Shown in pieces: positions 1 through 6,729 of a stretch of 13,919 nt of DNA; position 1 is the stretch's first letter, and each line of letters begins with the position of its first letter. The notes beneath the pieces are model-generated. The model worked only from the letters and a program-made list of their open reading frames with translations. It was not told where the DNA came from and did no database searches. The stretch lies in contig JAWLHS010000041.1 in the NCBI GenBank assembly GCA_041690235.1, positions 1-13,919 of the forward strand, in the 5' to 3' direction. Source of the stretch: SLSG01 sp041690235. Its GTDB lineage: Bacteria > Bacteroidota > Bacteroidia > Bacteroidales > UBA7960. The translations under genes were made by a program, and so were the position numbers.

Positions 1-26
1 GCGCTTCGCAAGGCGCGGGCTTCGCG
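1..26 (-). repeat. Partial copy of palindromic repeat at left edge
   Basis: Read on the minus strand, this edge carries CGCGCCTTGC, then GAA, then GCGC, and is cut off by the window start. It matches the 5' arm of the complete units at 59-119, 2865-2924 and 2996-3055, with a C for T and a T for C in the outer arm. It shows that the left locus holds at least two copies in the same (minus) orientation, with arm starts 102 bp apart. The rest of the unit lies outside the window. Confidence 0.6.
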
Positions 27-58
27 GTGCTTAGGCTCTGACCTCATGCCTGCCCGCA

Positions 59-119
59 CGTATCCTGCTTCGCGCCAGTCAAATTTCCTTTCGGAAATAT
101 ATGCGCTTCGCAGGATACG
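59..119 (-). repeat. Complete palindromic repeat unit (left copy, inverted orientation)
   Basis: This 61-bp element has nested dyads. The outer arms CGTATCCTGC (59-68) and GCAGGATACG (110-119) are a perfect 10-bp inverted repeat. Next inward is a symmetric TTC/TTC mismatch (GAA/GAA on the other strand), then GCGC/GCGC, then an inner perfect stem ATTTCC/GGAAAT at 83-98 whose loop on the minus strand is GAAA, a GNRA-type tetraloop. Two further complete copies lie at 2865-2924 and 2996-3055 on the plus strand. It does not look coding. It could be a REP-like or MITE-like intergenic palindrome, or an RNA-level structure such as a terminator. I do not recognise it as a named family. Confidence 0.8.
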
Positions 120-259
120 GGCGAGCGGCAGGATTACATCCGGTTGGTCAGGACACTTTATTTGGCCCTGGGTCGCTTGCAATTGGTTGGGCCGATGTGA
201 TTAAAATGGTCAGGTTGCGCCGGAAGCATGCTGTGGTAAATTAGGCATCCCGGTACCAA

Positions 260-294
260 AATCCCTCAAAGTGGGGATTGCCGGTTGCACCGGC
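260..294 (+). promoter_or_regulatory. Two adjacent dyads upstream of the receptor gene
   Basis: AATCCC (260-265) and GGGATT (274-279) form one dyad with an 8-nt loop. Immediately beside it GCCGGT (280-285) and ACCGGC (289-294) form a second perfect dyad around TGC. The second falls between the proposed -33 and -7 elements, the place where a repressor would act. These could be an operator, or simply local hairpins. No regulator gene for them is present in the window. The rest of the gene-free stretch 131-350 shows nothing else I can identify. Confidence 0.35.
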
Positions 295-308
295 CGGGGG
301 TACTTTTG
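277..308 (+). promoter_or_regulatory. Bacteroidota-type promoter for the TonB receptor
   Basis: TACTTTTG at 301-308 is a full match to the Bacteroidota -7 element TAnnTTTG, and ATTG at 277-280 is a near match to the -33 TTTG element at 20-nt spacing. Transcription would start near 313-315, leaving a leader of about 37 nt before the ATG at 351. The spacer holds a GC-rich dyad. The call rests on consensus matching only. Confidence 0.5.
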
Positions 309-350
309 TGGCAATGATTCCATTAATAAAAACCAGTCGCACAATCTTCA

Positions 351-2849
351 ATGCAATATGCCATGTTGAGTTTACCCAGAATAATAATCGCTATCAGCTT
401 ATGGATAGGACCCGTAATGGCCGCATCCATGACGATTGAACCCGGGGAAAATCCGAAAAACAAACCTTCCCCCGGAATATTGTCCGGTATCGTAACCGGC
501 CCGGACAACCAGCCCCTGCGCCATGTACATGTCGGGTTTGTCGGCACCCAGCTGGGCACTTCGACCGATGAGGAGGGAAAGTTTGCACTGGAGGGGATCT
601 CCCCGGGGGTGTATGTGCTCTCCGCCTCCATGGTTGGGTTCCAGGACTTCCGACAGGAAGTGCGGATCAGGGCCGGTGAAACCATAGTATTAGAGGTGGC
701 ATTGCCTGAGCGTGTCTACCAGATGGAACAGGTAAACATCATTGCCGAACGCCGCGGCATCTTCGAGCAGGTACCCGGTGCACTGAGTTATATTGACCAG
801 CAGCAGATTGACCGGCTCAATCCCGTTAGCGGCAATGAAGTCTTCCGGCGCTCCCCCGGGGTGCATGTGGTGGACGAGGAGGGCCTGGGTCTCCGTGTCA
901 ATATCGGCATACGCGGACTGGACCCCGACCGGAGCAGGTCGGTGCTGGTCATGGAGGACGGGATACCGGTTTCCCTGGCCCCTTACGGAGAACCGGAGAT
1001 GTATTATACACCGGCAATGGACCGGATGGCCGGGGTGGAGATCCTTAAAGGCAGTGGCTCCATCCTGTATGGTCCGCAGACCATTGGCGGGGTCATCAAT
1101 TATATTACAGCCGACCCCCCATTGGAGCCAACAGGATCAGTATCGGTACGCGGGGCTGAAGGGGGTTTCTTCAACGCATTGCTATCCTACGGAAACACTT
1201 ATGAAAATACCGGCTACCAGGTAAACTTCCTTCGCAAGCAGGCCGACAGTGTCGGTGTGGTCAATTACCTGGTCAATGACCTTTCGGCCAGGGCACGCAC
1301 CCAGCTTGGAGAGCGGTCCAGTCTCAGCATGAAGCTCGGGGTTTATGACGAAGGATCCAATGCCACCTATGTGGGCATCACGCAGTCCATGTTTGATGCC
1401 GGGGGCGCCTACGATTTTGCCCGCATCGCCCCGGATGACAGGCTGAAAATCAGAAGGTACAGCATATCGCTTACACACAACCGGTTTTTTAAGGAAAAGA
1501 CCCGTCTGACGACCACGGCCTATGGATACACCACCATGCGCAACTGGCAGCGCCAGGATTTTTCATACAGCAGTTTTGATGCCAGCGGCAATCTGCAGCC
1601 GACACCGCTCAACTTTACCGGCATCGTGTGGGGGGACGAAGCGGTGCCCGGCGGAGCAATCTACATGAGAAACTCGACCGGCAACCGGAACAGGCAGTTT
1701 GAGGTCGCCGGACTGGAAAGCCGGTTGAATGGGAACCGGACAGTAGCAGGTCTTCAAAATGAATTTACCGCCGGGGCCAGGATTCTCTACGAACGGGCGT
1801 TTGAGCAAAGGGTTAACGGGCAGCAGGGAAATGCCTCCAGCGGCAATCTTCAGGATGATGAGATCCGCACCGGCTACGGCAGCAGCGCATACTTTCACAA
1901 CCAGGTGACGCTCTCCCACAGATTGTCCGTTACGGCCGGGGTCCGGGCAGAACATTTTCTGTATGAGCGGGACATCCGCCGCGGGCGTTTCCTGGTCAGC
2001 GGCCAGACCCTGGTCAGGGACACCCTGCTGGTGGCAGGCAGTTCCCTGGTGGAGATCATTCCCGGGGCCGGTTTTAACTATAGCCTGGGCAGCGCCTCCA
2101 CTCTCTTCGGCGGTTTACATCGCGGGTTTGCCCCTCCTCGTGTAAAAGATGCCGTGGCCAATAACGGAGAGGTCTATGAGCTGGATGCAGAAAAAAGCTG
2201 GAACTACGAACTGGGGATCCGGCAGAAAACATCTTTGGGCATCGCCTACGAGCTGACCGCATTCTATATGGATTTCTCCAACCAGGTGATCCCGGTTGCT
2301 GAATCCGCCGGAGGTGCGGGAGCCGGACTGGCTAACGGGGGGGAAACCGTTCACCGGGGCATTGAAGGTGCCTTCCTTGCTGACATTGGCAGCTGGCTGA
2401 AAGGCAAATCTTATTCTTTGGGGTGGGATGTTGGAGTGACCTTTGTGGATTCACGCTTTGGAGCAGACCGGTTTGTCGGAAACGAACCCGCTGCCGTGAA
2501 CATCATGGGCAACAAAACCCCGTATGCCCCTTCCTGGCTCATCAATTCCTCGCTGGCATTCAGGCATGAAATCGGTGCCATGGTGTGCCTGACCGCCAAC
2601 CACACCGCTGCCCAATTCACCGACATCCTGAACTCCATTGAGCCTTCCGCAAATGGACGCATCGGACTGCTTGACAGTTACACGGTATTTGACGCCAATG
2701 TTGCCTGGAACTTTTCCCATATCGGCACCACGGTCTCATTATCCATAAAGAACCTGACCAACGAGCGCTATATTGCCACCCGCCGCCCCCAGGGCATCCG
2801 CCTCGGATTGCCCCGGATGATCACCGTCGGGCTGAAAGTGGATTTTTAA
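351..2849 (+). CDS. TonB-dependent outer-membrane receptor, FecA-like
   Basis: An 832-residue outer-membrane receptor that should import an iron chelate or similar ligand using TonB-ExbBD energy. The N-terminus is a signal peptide (hydrophobic to about residue 25). A carboxypeptidase-regulatory-like beta-sandwich follows at about 43-118, common in Bacteroidota receptors, then a TonB-box-like stretch near 126-132 (EQVNIIA) and a plug domain at about 138-255. The plug motifs GIRGLDPDRS, APYGEP (210-215), ILYGPQTIGGVINYIT (238-253) resemble ferric-citrate receptor FecA. The rest is beta-barrel, ending in the terminal Phe typical of outer-membrane proteins (KVDF). The start is ATG 351; an in-frame ATG at 363 would also leave a good signal peptide. 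There is no SusD, FecI/FecR or haem gene beside it, so the substrate is an inference from family resemblance. Repeat arrays flank the gene on both sides. Confidence 0.9.
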   Translation: MQYAMLSLPRIIIAISLWIGPVMAASMTIEPGENPKNKPSPGILSGIVTGPDNQPLRHVHVGFVGTQLGTSTDEEGKFALEGISPGVYVLSASMVGFQDFRQEVRIRAGETIVLEVALPERVYQMEQVNIIAERRGIFEQVPGALSYIDQQQIDRLNPVSGNEVFRRSPGVHVVDEEGLGLRVNIGIRGLDPDRSRSVLVMEDGIPVSLAPYGEPEMYYTPAMDRMAGVEILKGSGSILYGPQTIGGVINYITADPPLEPTGSVSVRGAEGGFFNALLSYGNTYENTGYQVNFLRKQADSVGVVNYLVNDLSARARTQLGERSSLSMKLGVYDEGSNATYVGITQSMFDAGGAYDFARIAPDDRLKIRRYSISLTHNRFFKEKTRLTTTAYGYTTMRNWQRQDFSYSSFDASGNLQPTPLNFTGIVWGDEAVPGGAIYMRNSTGNRNRQFEVAGLESRLNGNRTVAGLQNEFTAGARILYERAFEQRVNGQQGNASSGNLQDDEIRTGYGSSAYFHNQVTLSHRLSVTAGVRAEHFLYERDIRRGRFLVSGQTLVRDTLLVAGSSLVEIIPGAGFNYSLGSASTLFGGLHRGFAPPRVKDAVANNGEVYELDAEKSWNYELGIRQKTSLGIAYELTAFYMDFSNQVIPVAESAGGAGAGLANGGETVHRGIEGAFLADIGSWLKGKSYSLGWDVGVTFVDSRFGADRFVGNEPAAVNIMGNKTPYAPSWLINSSLAFRHEIGAMVCLTANHTAAQFTDILNSIEPSANGRIGLLDSYTVFDANVAWNFSHIGTTVSLSIKNLTNERYIATRRPQGIRLGLPRMITVGLKVDF

Positions 2850-2855
2850 ATCAGG

Positions 2856-2963
2856 CGCGAAGCCCGTGCCCTGCGAAGCGCATATATTTCCAGAGGAAAT
2901 TTGACTCGCGCAAAGCAGGACATGGGCGAGCGGCTGCGAAGGCAGCAGGGCATGGGCGGGCGG
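2856..2963 (+). repeat. Tandem repeat unit A (about 108 bp, period 131)
   Basis: First of two near-identical intergenic units between the convergent receptor and trmJ-like genes. It contains the structured core at 2865-2924: outer arms CGTGCCCTGC (2865-2874) and GCAGGACATG (2915-2924), GAA facing AAA, GCGC/GCGC, and inner stem ATTTCC/GGAAAT (2886-2900) with loop AGA. A second small hairpin GCTGC-GAAG-GCAGC lies at 2933-2946. The segment GCAGG(A/G)CATGGGCG is itself repeated at 30-bp spacing (CATGGG at 2921 and 2951). The short open frames across it are by-products of GC-rich repeats and show no protein-like character. Confidence 0.8.
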
Positions 2964-2986
2964 GCAGGAAAACAAAGCCGAAGCCC

Positions 2987-3094
2987 CGCGAAGCCCGTGC
3001 CCTGCGAAGCGCATATATTTCCAAAGGAAATTTGAGCAGCGCGAAGCAGGGCATGGGCGAGCGGCTGCGAAGGCAGCAGGGCATGGGCGGGCGG
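2987..3094 (+). repeat. Tandem repeat unit B (131 bp downstream of unit A)
   Basis: Second copy, offset exactly 131 bp from unit A with no indel across the shared segment. The core is 2996-3055: outer arms CGTGCCCTGC (2996-3005) and GCAGGGCATG (3046-3055), which pair fully apart from one G-T wobble, then GAA/GAA, GCGC/GCGC, and inner stem ATTTCC/GGAAAT (3017-3031) with loop AAA. The hairpin GCTGC-GAAG-GCAGC recurs at 3064-3077. Its position between two convergent stop codons (2849 and 3109) would suit a bidirectional terminator, though there is no T-rich tail. Confidence 0.8.
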
Positions 3095-3108
3095 CTGCGC
3101 AAGCCAGG

Positions 3109-3816
3109 TTATTTAATGCGTCCGTGGTACTTCTTCAGGTAATACTTGCAGAAAGAATGAAACAGATTCAAGTCATCCTTCCCGAGCAACATCAACCGCT
3201 CCACAATGCGGCGATGAATAATGTCATCCGCGTCAAGCCCCACATCGGCAAGAACCTGCAGGGCTTTCTCCCGCACCACGGGCAGTTCATCGGGCGCGAC
3301 AGGCGGTTTGTGTTTGGTTGAAAACGTCAGGGTCAGGTCGGAAAGGTAAGTGGCATACACCATCACTGCCTGTCCGAGATTCAGGGATGGGTATTTCCGG
3401 TGCATGGGAATGGTCGACAACATATCGCACTGCATCAATTGCACATTGCTCAAACCGGATTCCTCCCCCCCGAAGACAATCCCGACCTTCCGAACGGTTT
3501 CCCCTTTGTCCCGTATGATCCCGGTCAGGCGTGCCACCGGGTGCACGTCTTCCCCAACAGTGCGTCGTTTGGCGGCGGAACCGATCAGCAGCGAAATATC
3601 CGATCGGGCTTCTTCAAGGCTTGCAAAAACCTCCGCACTTTCCAGGATATCAACCGAAGCATGTGCGGTGGCCCTGGCGCGCTCCCCGAGGGGATTACAC
3701 AACGGATTCACCAGCCGCAGACAAGGGATGTTCATTGTTTTCATGGCACGGGCTGCGGCCCCGATGTTCTCTTCCCTGGCAGGGGCAACAAGTATAAAGA
3801 TCAGCTCCGGATACAT
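3109..3816 (-). CDS. trmJ: TrmJ-type tRNA 2'-O-methyltransferase (SpoU/TrmH superfamily)
   Basis: A 235-residue SPOUT methyltransferase. TrmJ uses S-adenosylmethionine to methylate the ribose of nucleotide 32 in the tRNA anticodon loop. The three family motifs are visible: motif 1 with N17 and R23 (ENIGAAARAMKTM), motif 2 FGGEESGL (115-122, Glu118), and motif 3 PSLNLGQAVMVYA (143-155), which forms the knotted SAM site. A helical C-terminal extension (about 175-235) matches the TrmJ layout better than short TrmL proteins. The gene lies 80 bp downstream of the kinase gene on the same strand, so it may be co-transcribed with the two-component system, though no functional link is obvious. The exact target nucleotide is inferred from family; another SpoU methyltransferase is the alternative. 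Confidence 0.8.
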   Translation of the reverse strand: MYPELIFILVAPAREENIGAAARAMKTMNIPCLRLVNPLCNPLGERARATAHASVDILESAEVFASLEEARSDISLLIGSAAKRRTVGEDVHPVARLTGIIRDKGETVRKVGIVFGGEESGLSNVQLMQCDMLSTIPMHRKYPSLNLGQAVMVYATYLSDLTLTFSTKHKPPVAPDELPVVREKALQVLADVGLDADDIIHRRIVERLMLLGKDDLNLFHSFCKYYLKKYHGRIK

Positions 3817-3896
3817 ATGGCGTGTGGTTTAATGGTCATTCTGTTCATGTCTTTTGCCTTCGCACCATCCATTGGGGACACCGGCAGGTTTTCACA

Positions 3897-5246
3897 TTAA
3901 AAAAACATGGTAAAGCTCGTTCCCTTGCCCGCAGAGGATTCCACCTCTATGGACCCCTGGTGCAATCCCATGATCTGTTTACACAGGCTGAGGCCGACAC
4001 CAGACCCCTCCTCTTTGGTGGAAAAAAACGGGATAAAGACCGCATCCATGTTTTCCGGGGGAATCCCCACCCCGTTATCGGAGATCCGGATACAGGGTCT
4101 CTCCCGTTCTGAAAAGGCAGACACCCGTATGACCGGTTCACGGGTCTTGTCCAGTGCTTCCACGGCATTCTTCAACAGGTTGGTGATGGCCTGGGCCATC
4201 AGCCCAACATCCATCCCCACCTCCAGGTCTCCGGGCGACACGTCCAGTTTGGCCAGGATTCCCCGCTCCCTGAACTGGCCTCCGAATGCGGCGAGTTGAT
4301 TCTCCAGAAAGGGTTTTATGGGGACACGGGCAAGTTCGGCCTCCGGCATAAGGGTCAGGCTCCGGTATTTGTTCACAAAGTTCATCAGGCCCTGACTGCG
4401 GTCCTCGATCAAACGTGCTGAAGCCAGGGCATCATCAATGTTTCCCTGGTCTTCCCCGTATCGATTGCCGGAAAGGGCCATTTGGCCGAGACATTTTTCG
4501 ATGTTGTTCGATAAGGTGATTACCGGTGTGATGTTGTTCATCATCTCATGGGTCAGCACCCGGATGAGTTTCTCCCAGGACTCCACCTCCTTTTGATCCA
4601 TCTCGCTTTTTATTTCCTGCAGGGTGAGCAGGTACATGCCTTCCTGCCCGACCAGCAGTTCTTTTACCTTGATGGATACCGGCAGCTCCCTGCCGGACCT
4701 GGTGAGTGTTACCAACCTGGGTTTGCCGGGTTGCAGTGACTGAACCATGCCGGAAAAATCTTTCCGGACATTTTGTAGCTGATCCAGCCTGGAGAACCCT
4801 TCCACCCCGAGAATGTTGGCAGCGGCCCGGTTGTGAAAACGAACACCTCCCTCCCGGTTAAAGGCAATGATGCCGGTTGACATTTGGTCAATCACGCTTT
4901 GGTTAAGCAATGATTGTGCTTCCTTTTCCATCCGGATGTTTTTCAGCTGCTGGCTGACCTTGTTCAGGGCGTCACCCAAATTGCTGAAATTCTTTTTCAG
5001 GCTCCCCGGATCGAAGCTGCGCGTGGCATCCCGGTATTGGAATCCGGTAAAAAACATGGCCAGCTCATCATTGGTTTGCACCAAAAAGCGCAACAAGGCC
5101 CAAAACTGCCATCCCGCAAGGACGGCAAGCATGATCAGGGTAAACAAGAACCCTGGTTTGAGCGCAATGTGCAACAGCAGGGCCAGGGAAACGGCCAACA
5201 GGAGCAGGCGGACAAAGACCAGGAAAGTAAAGCGGTTAAAAATCAT
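3897..5246 (-). CDS. Membrane sensor histidine kinase, NtrY/NtrB-like
   Basis: A 449-residue inner-membrane sensor kinase, expected partner of the regulator encoded just upstream. Two hydrophobic segments (about 8-29 and 32-56) lie close together, leaving almost no periplasmic loop, so it probably senses a signal in the membrane or cytoplasm. A linker helix (60-110) and a PAS domain (about 110-213) precede the HisKA domain with the H-box RVLTHEMMNNITP (phospho-acceptor His233, HExxN). The ATPase domain has the N-box AITNLLKNAVEAL (Asn360), G1 box ISDNGVGIP (388-396), F-box FIPFFSTKEEG and G2 box GSGVGLSL (414-421). All catalytic elements are intact. There is no receiver domain. It starts 52 bp after the regulator gene ends on the same strand, indicating an operon. 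The stimulus cannot be read from sequence. Confidence 0.9.
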   Translation of the reverse strand: MIFNRFTFLVFVRLLLLAVSLALLLHIALKPGFLFTLIMLAVLAGWQFWALLRFLVQTNDELAMFFTGFQYRDATRSFDPGSLKKNFSNLGDALNKVSQQLKNIRMEKEAQSLLNQSVIDQMSTGIIAFNREGGVRFHNRAAANILGVEGFSRLDQLQNVRKDFSGMVQSLQPGKPRLVTLTRSGRELPVSIKVKELLVGQEGMYLLTLQEIKSEMDQKEVESWEKLIRVLTHEMMNNITPVITLSNNIEKCLGQMALSGNRYGEDQGNIDDALASARLIEDRSQGLMNFVNKYRSLTLMPEAELARVPIKPFLENQLAAFGGQFRERGILAKLDVSPGDLEVGMDVGLMAQAITNLLKNAVEALDKTREPVIRVSAFSERERPCIRISDNGVGIPPENMDAVFIPFFSTKEEGSGVGLSLCKQIMGLHQGSIEVESSAGKGTSFTMFF

Positions 5247-5298
5247 TTGCGTATGAATTGATTACACCCCTTATGCTGCCTTAAAAAAGGCCCGGGAT

Positions 5299-6672
5299 TT
5301 ATCCAAATATCCTGTATTTTTTCATTTTTGCATACAGCGTCACACGGGTAATTCCAAGATCCCTCGCAGCGTGGGAAAGGTTGCCCTGGTTGACTTCCAC
5401 TGCCCTGAGCACAGCGGCCCGCTCCACCTCTTTCAGGTTCAGCACATGACTTTCCGGGGCCGTCACAGCGGAGTCCCGGAAAAAAAAATCTGACGGGCTG
5501 ATCACGCTCCCCTCGCATAGAATTGTTGCCCTCTCGACGGCATGTTTCAACTCACGGACATTCCCGGGCCAGTTGTGTGTCTTTAGTTTCTCCAGGGCCT
5601 TGTCTGAGAACCGCAGCCCCGGTTTTCGGTATTTCCGTGAGAACTCCTGCAGAAAAAAAAAGCAAAACCCTTCAATGTCCTCGGGCCGTTCCCGAAGGGG
5701 GGGGATATGCAGGGTGATGGTGTTGATCCGGTAAAAGAGGTCCTCCCTGAATTCATGTTTGGCAATCATTTCCTTGATCGCGGCATTGGTTGCCGCCACC
5801 AGCCTGAAGTCAACGGGCCGGGGACGGGATGCGCCGATGGGCAGAACCTCCCGGCGTTCAAGTACAGACAAAAGCTTCACCTGCAGGGCAGCGGGGATAT
5901 TACCAATTTCATCCAAAAACAGGGTTCCTCCCGAGGCCAGTTCCAACCGGCCTTTGCGGTCTTCCTTTGCATCCGTGAAACTGCCTTTTTTATATCCGAA
6001 CAACTCACTTTCGAACAAAGACTCCGGTAAGGCGCCCAGGTCTACCGACACCATGACCTCGAATTTCCTGGCAGACAAGTGATGAAGCCGGCGGGCAATG
6101 ACCTCTTTTCCGATTCCGTTTTCCCCGGTAATCAATACATTGGCATCGGTGGGGGCCAGCTTTGAGATGGCTTCATAGATGCGCTGCATGGGGGGGGAAG
6201 GGCATTCAAAAAACGGGGTCTTCCCGGCCGAACCAGTCGATTCGGTATGAATGACAGACCGAAGCTGGCTCAGTTTTTTTTCTGAGTTCCGGAGCTTCAA
6301 CAGGGTTTTCAGGTTGGCAATCAGCTTGTCGGGGTTCCAGGGTTTCAGAATGAAATCAGCGGCGCCCTCCTTCATCCCGGCAACAGCCAGCTCCACCCCT
6401 CCGTAAGCAGTCATCAGCACCACCGGTATATCCCCGTCATATTTCCGGATCTTCCTCAGCCATTCCAGTCCCTCGCTGCCATCGCGCGCACCCGAAGCAT
6501 AATTCATGTCGAGCAATACCATGTCAACAGCTTCCTGTTCCAGCACGGCGAACAGGTCACCGGGGGAAGCCAGGGTCAGCACCTTATTAAAGTGATGCTT
6601 GAGCAGCAGGGAAAGCGCGTCCAAAATAGGCCGGTTATCGTCAACAATTAGAATTTGTCCCTCTTTTGCCAT
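5299..6672 (-). CDS. Sigma54-dependent response regulator, NtrC family
   Basis: A 457-residue enhancer-binding protein that should remodel sigma54 RNA polymerase after phosphorylation by the neighbouring kinase. The receiver (about 6-125) has the acidic pair D11/D12, phospho-acceptor Asp55 (LLDMNY), Thr88 and Lys110. The AAA+ domain (about 158-395) has Walker A GENGIGKE (183-190), the sigma54-contact loop GSFTDA (230-235, a variant of GAFTGA), Walker B LFLDEIG (251-257) and IPPLRERPEDI. A Fis-type helix-turn-helix closes the protein (about 412-455, LSHAARDLGITRVTLYAKMKKY). I chose ATG 6672 because it places the receiver conventionally; an in-frame ATG at 6708 would add 12 residues encoded by the regulatory repeats. 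The gene carries several homopolymer runs of 8-9 bases. It is transcribed divergently from the permease gene it probably controls. Confidence 0.92.
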   Translation of the reverse strand: MAKEGQILIVDDNRPILDALSLLLKHHFNKVLTLASPGDLFAVLEQEAVDMVLLDMNYASGARDGSEGLEWLRKIRKYDGDIPVVLMTAYGGVELAVAGMKEGAADFILKPWNPDKLIANLKTLLKLRNSEKKLSQLRSVIHTESTGSAGKTPFFECPSPPMQRIYEAISKLAPTDANVLITGENGIGKEVIARRLHHLSARKFEVMVSVDLGALPESLFESELFGYKKGSFTDAKEDRKGRLELASGGTLFLDEIGNIPAALQVKLLSVLERREVLPIGASRPRPVDFRLVAATNAAIKEMIAKHEFREDLFYRINTITLHIPPLRERPEDIEGFCFFFLQEFSRKYRKPGLRFSDKALEKLKTHNWPGNVRELKHAVERATILCEGSVISPSDFFFRDSAVTAPESHVLNLKEVERAAVLRAVEVNQGNLSHAARDLGITRVTLYAKMKKYRIFG

Positions 6673-6675
6673 CCA

Positions 6676-6683
6676 CAAATATA
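6676..6683 (-). promoter_or_regulatory. Possible -7 element for the regulator-kinase operon
   Basis: The minus strand reads TATATTTG here, a perfect TAnnTTTG match, only 3 nt before the proposed ATG at 6672. Transcription from it would begin at or inside the start codon, giving a leaderless or near-leaderless message. No convincing -33 element lies 17-23 nt upstream, so the call is tentative. The dyad sites at 6689-6729 cover the region where the polymerase would sit. Confidence 0.3.
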
Positions 6684-6688
6684 AACAA

Positions 6689-6729
6689 TGTCTATTTTTT
6701 ATACACATAGTGTTTATTTTTTATACACT
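6689..6729. promoter_or_regulatory. Tandem dyad sites, probable enhancer (UAS) for the NtrC-type regulator
   Basis: Two 19-bp sites, TGTCTATTTTTTATACACA (6689-6707) and TGTTTATTTTTTATACACT (6711-6729), agree at 17 of 19 positions and start exactly 22 bp apart, about two helical turns. Each is a dyad of the form TGTnTA-N5-TAnACA; the second extends to ATAGTGT/ACACTAT arms (6707-6731). Centres lie about 120 and 100 bp upstream of the predicted sigma54 start, the usual distance for activator sites of NtrC-family proteins. They also lie 17-57 bp upstream of the regulator's own ATG. Binding by this regulator is an inference. Confidence 0.65.

Noticed and set aside
150..185. A sigma54-like promoter (TTGGCC...TTGCA) upstream of the receptor gene
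   Set aside because: The GG and GC elements are 13 bp apart rather than the required 10, and a better Bacteroidota-type promoter lies closer to the gene.
131..350. A cobalamin or other riboswitch in the receptor leader
   Set aside because: The predicted leader is only about 37 nt, and none of the conserved blocks of the cobalamin element that I would look for are present.
59..3055. Integron attC sites, a CRISPR array or classical REP elements as explanation for the palindromes
   Set aside because: There are no GTTRRRY cores or integrase gene, no regularly spaced unique spacers or cas genes, and no GTAG head typical of REP/RAYT elements or transposase gene in the window.
2739..3102. Minus-strand open frames across the repeat region
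   Set aside because: They are built from the GC-rich repeat units, giving repetitive PMPC and FPLEIYA-like peptides, and overlap the 3' end of the receptor gene. The element's conserved feature is base pairing, not a reading frame.
5278..5291. GCCTT/AAGGC hairpin between the regulator and kinase genes as a terminator
   Set aside because: The stem is only 5 bp with no T-tail in the direction of transcription, and the two genes are expected to be co-transcribed.
6673..6708. A longer regulator protein starting at 6708
   Set aside because: The extra 12 residues precede a receiver domain that already begins normally at residue 1 of the shorter form, and they would be encoded by the twin regulatory sites.
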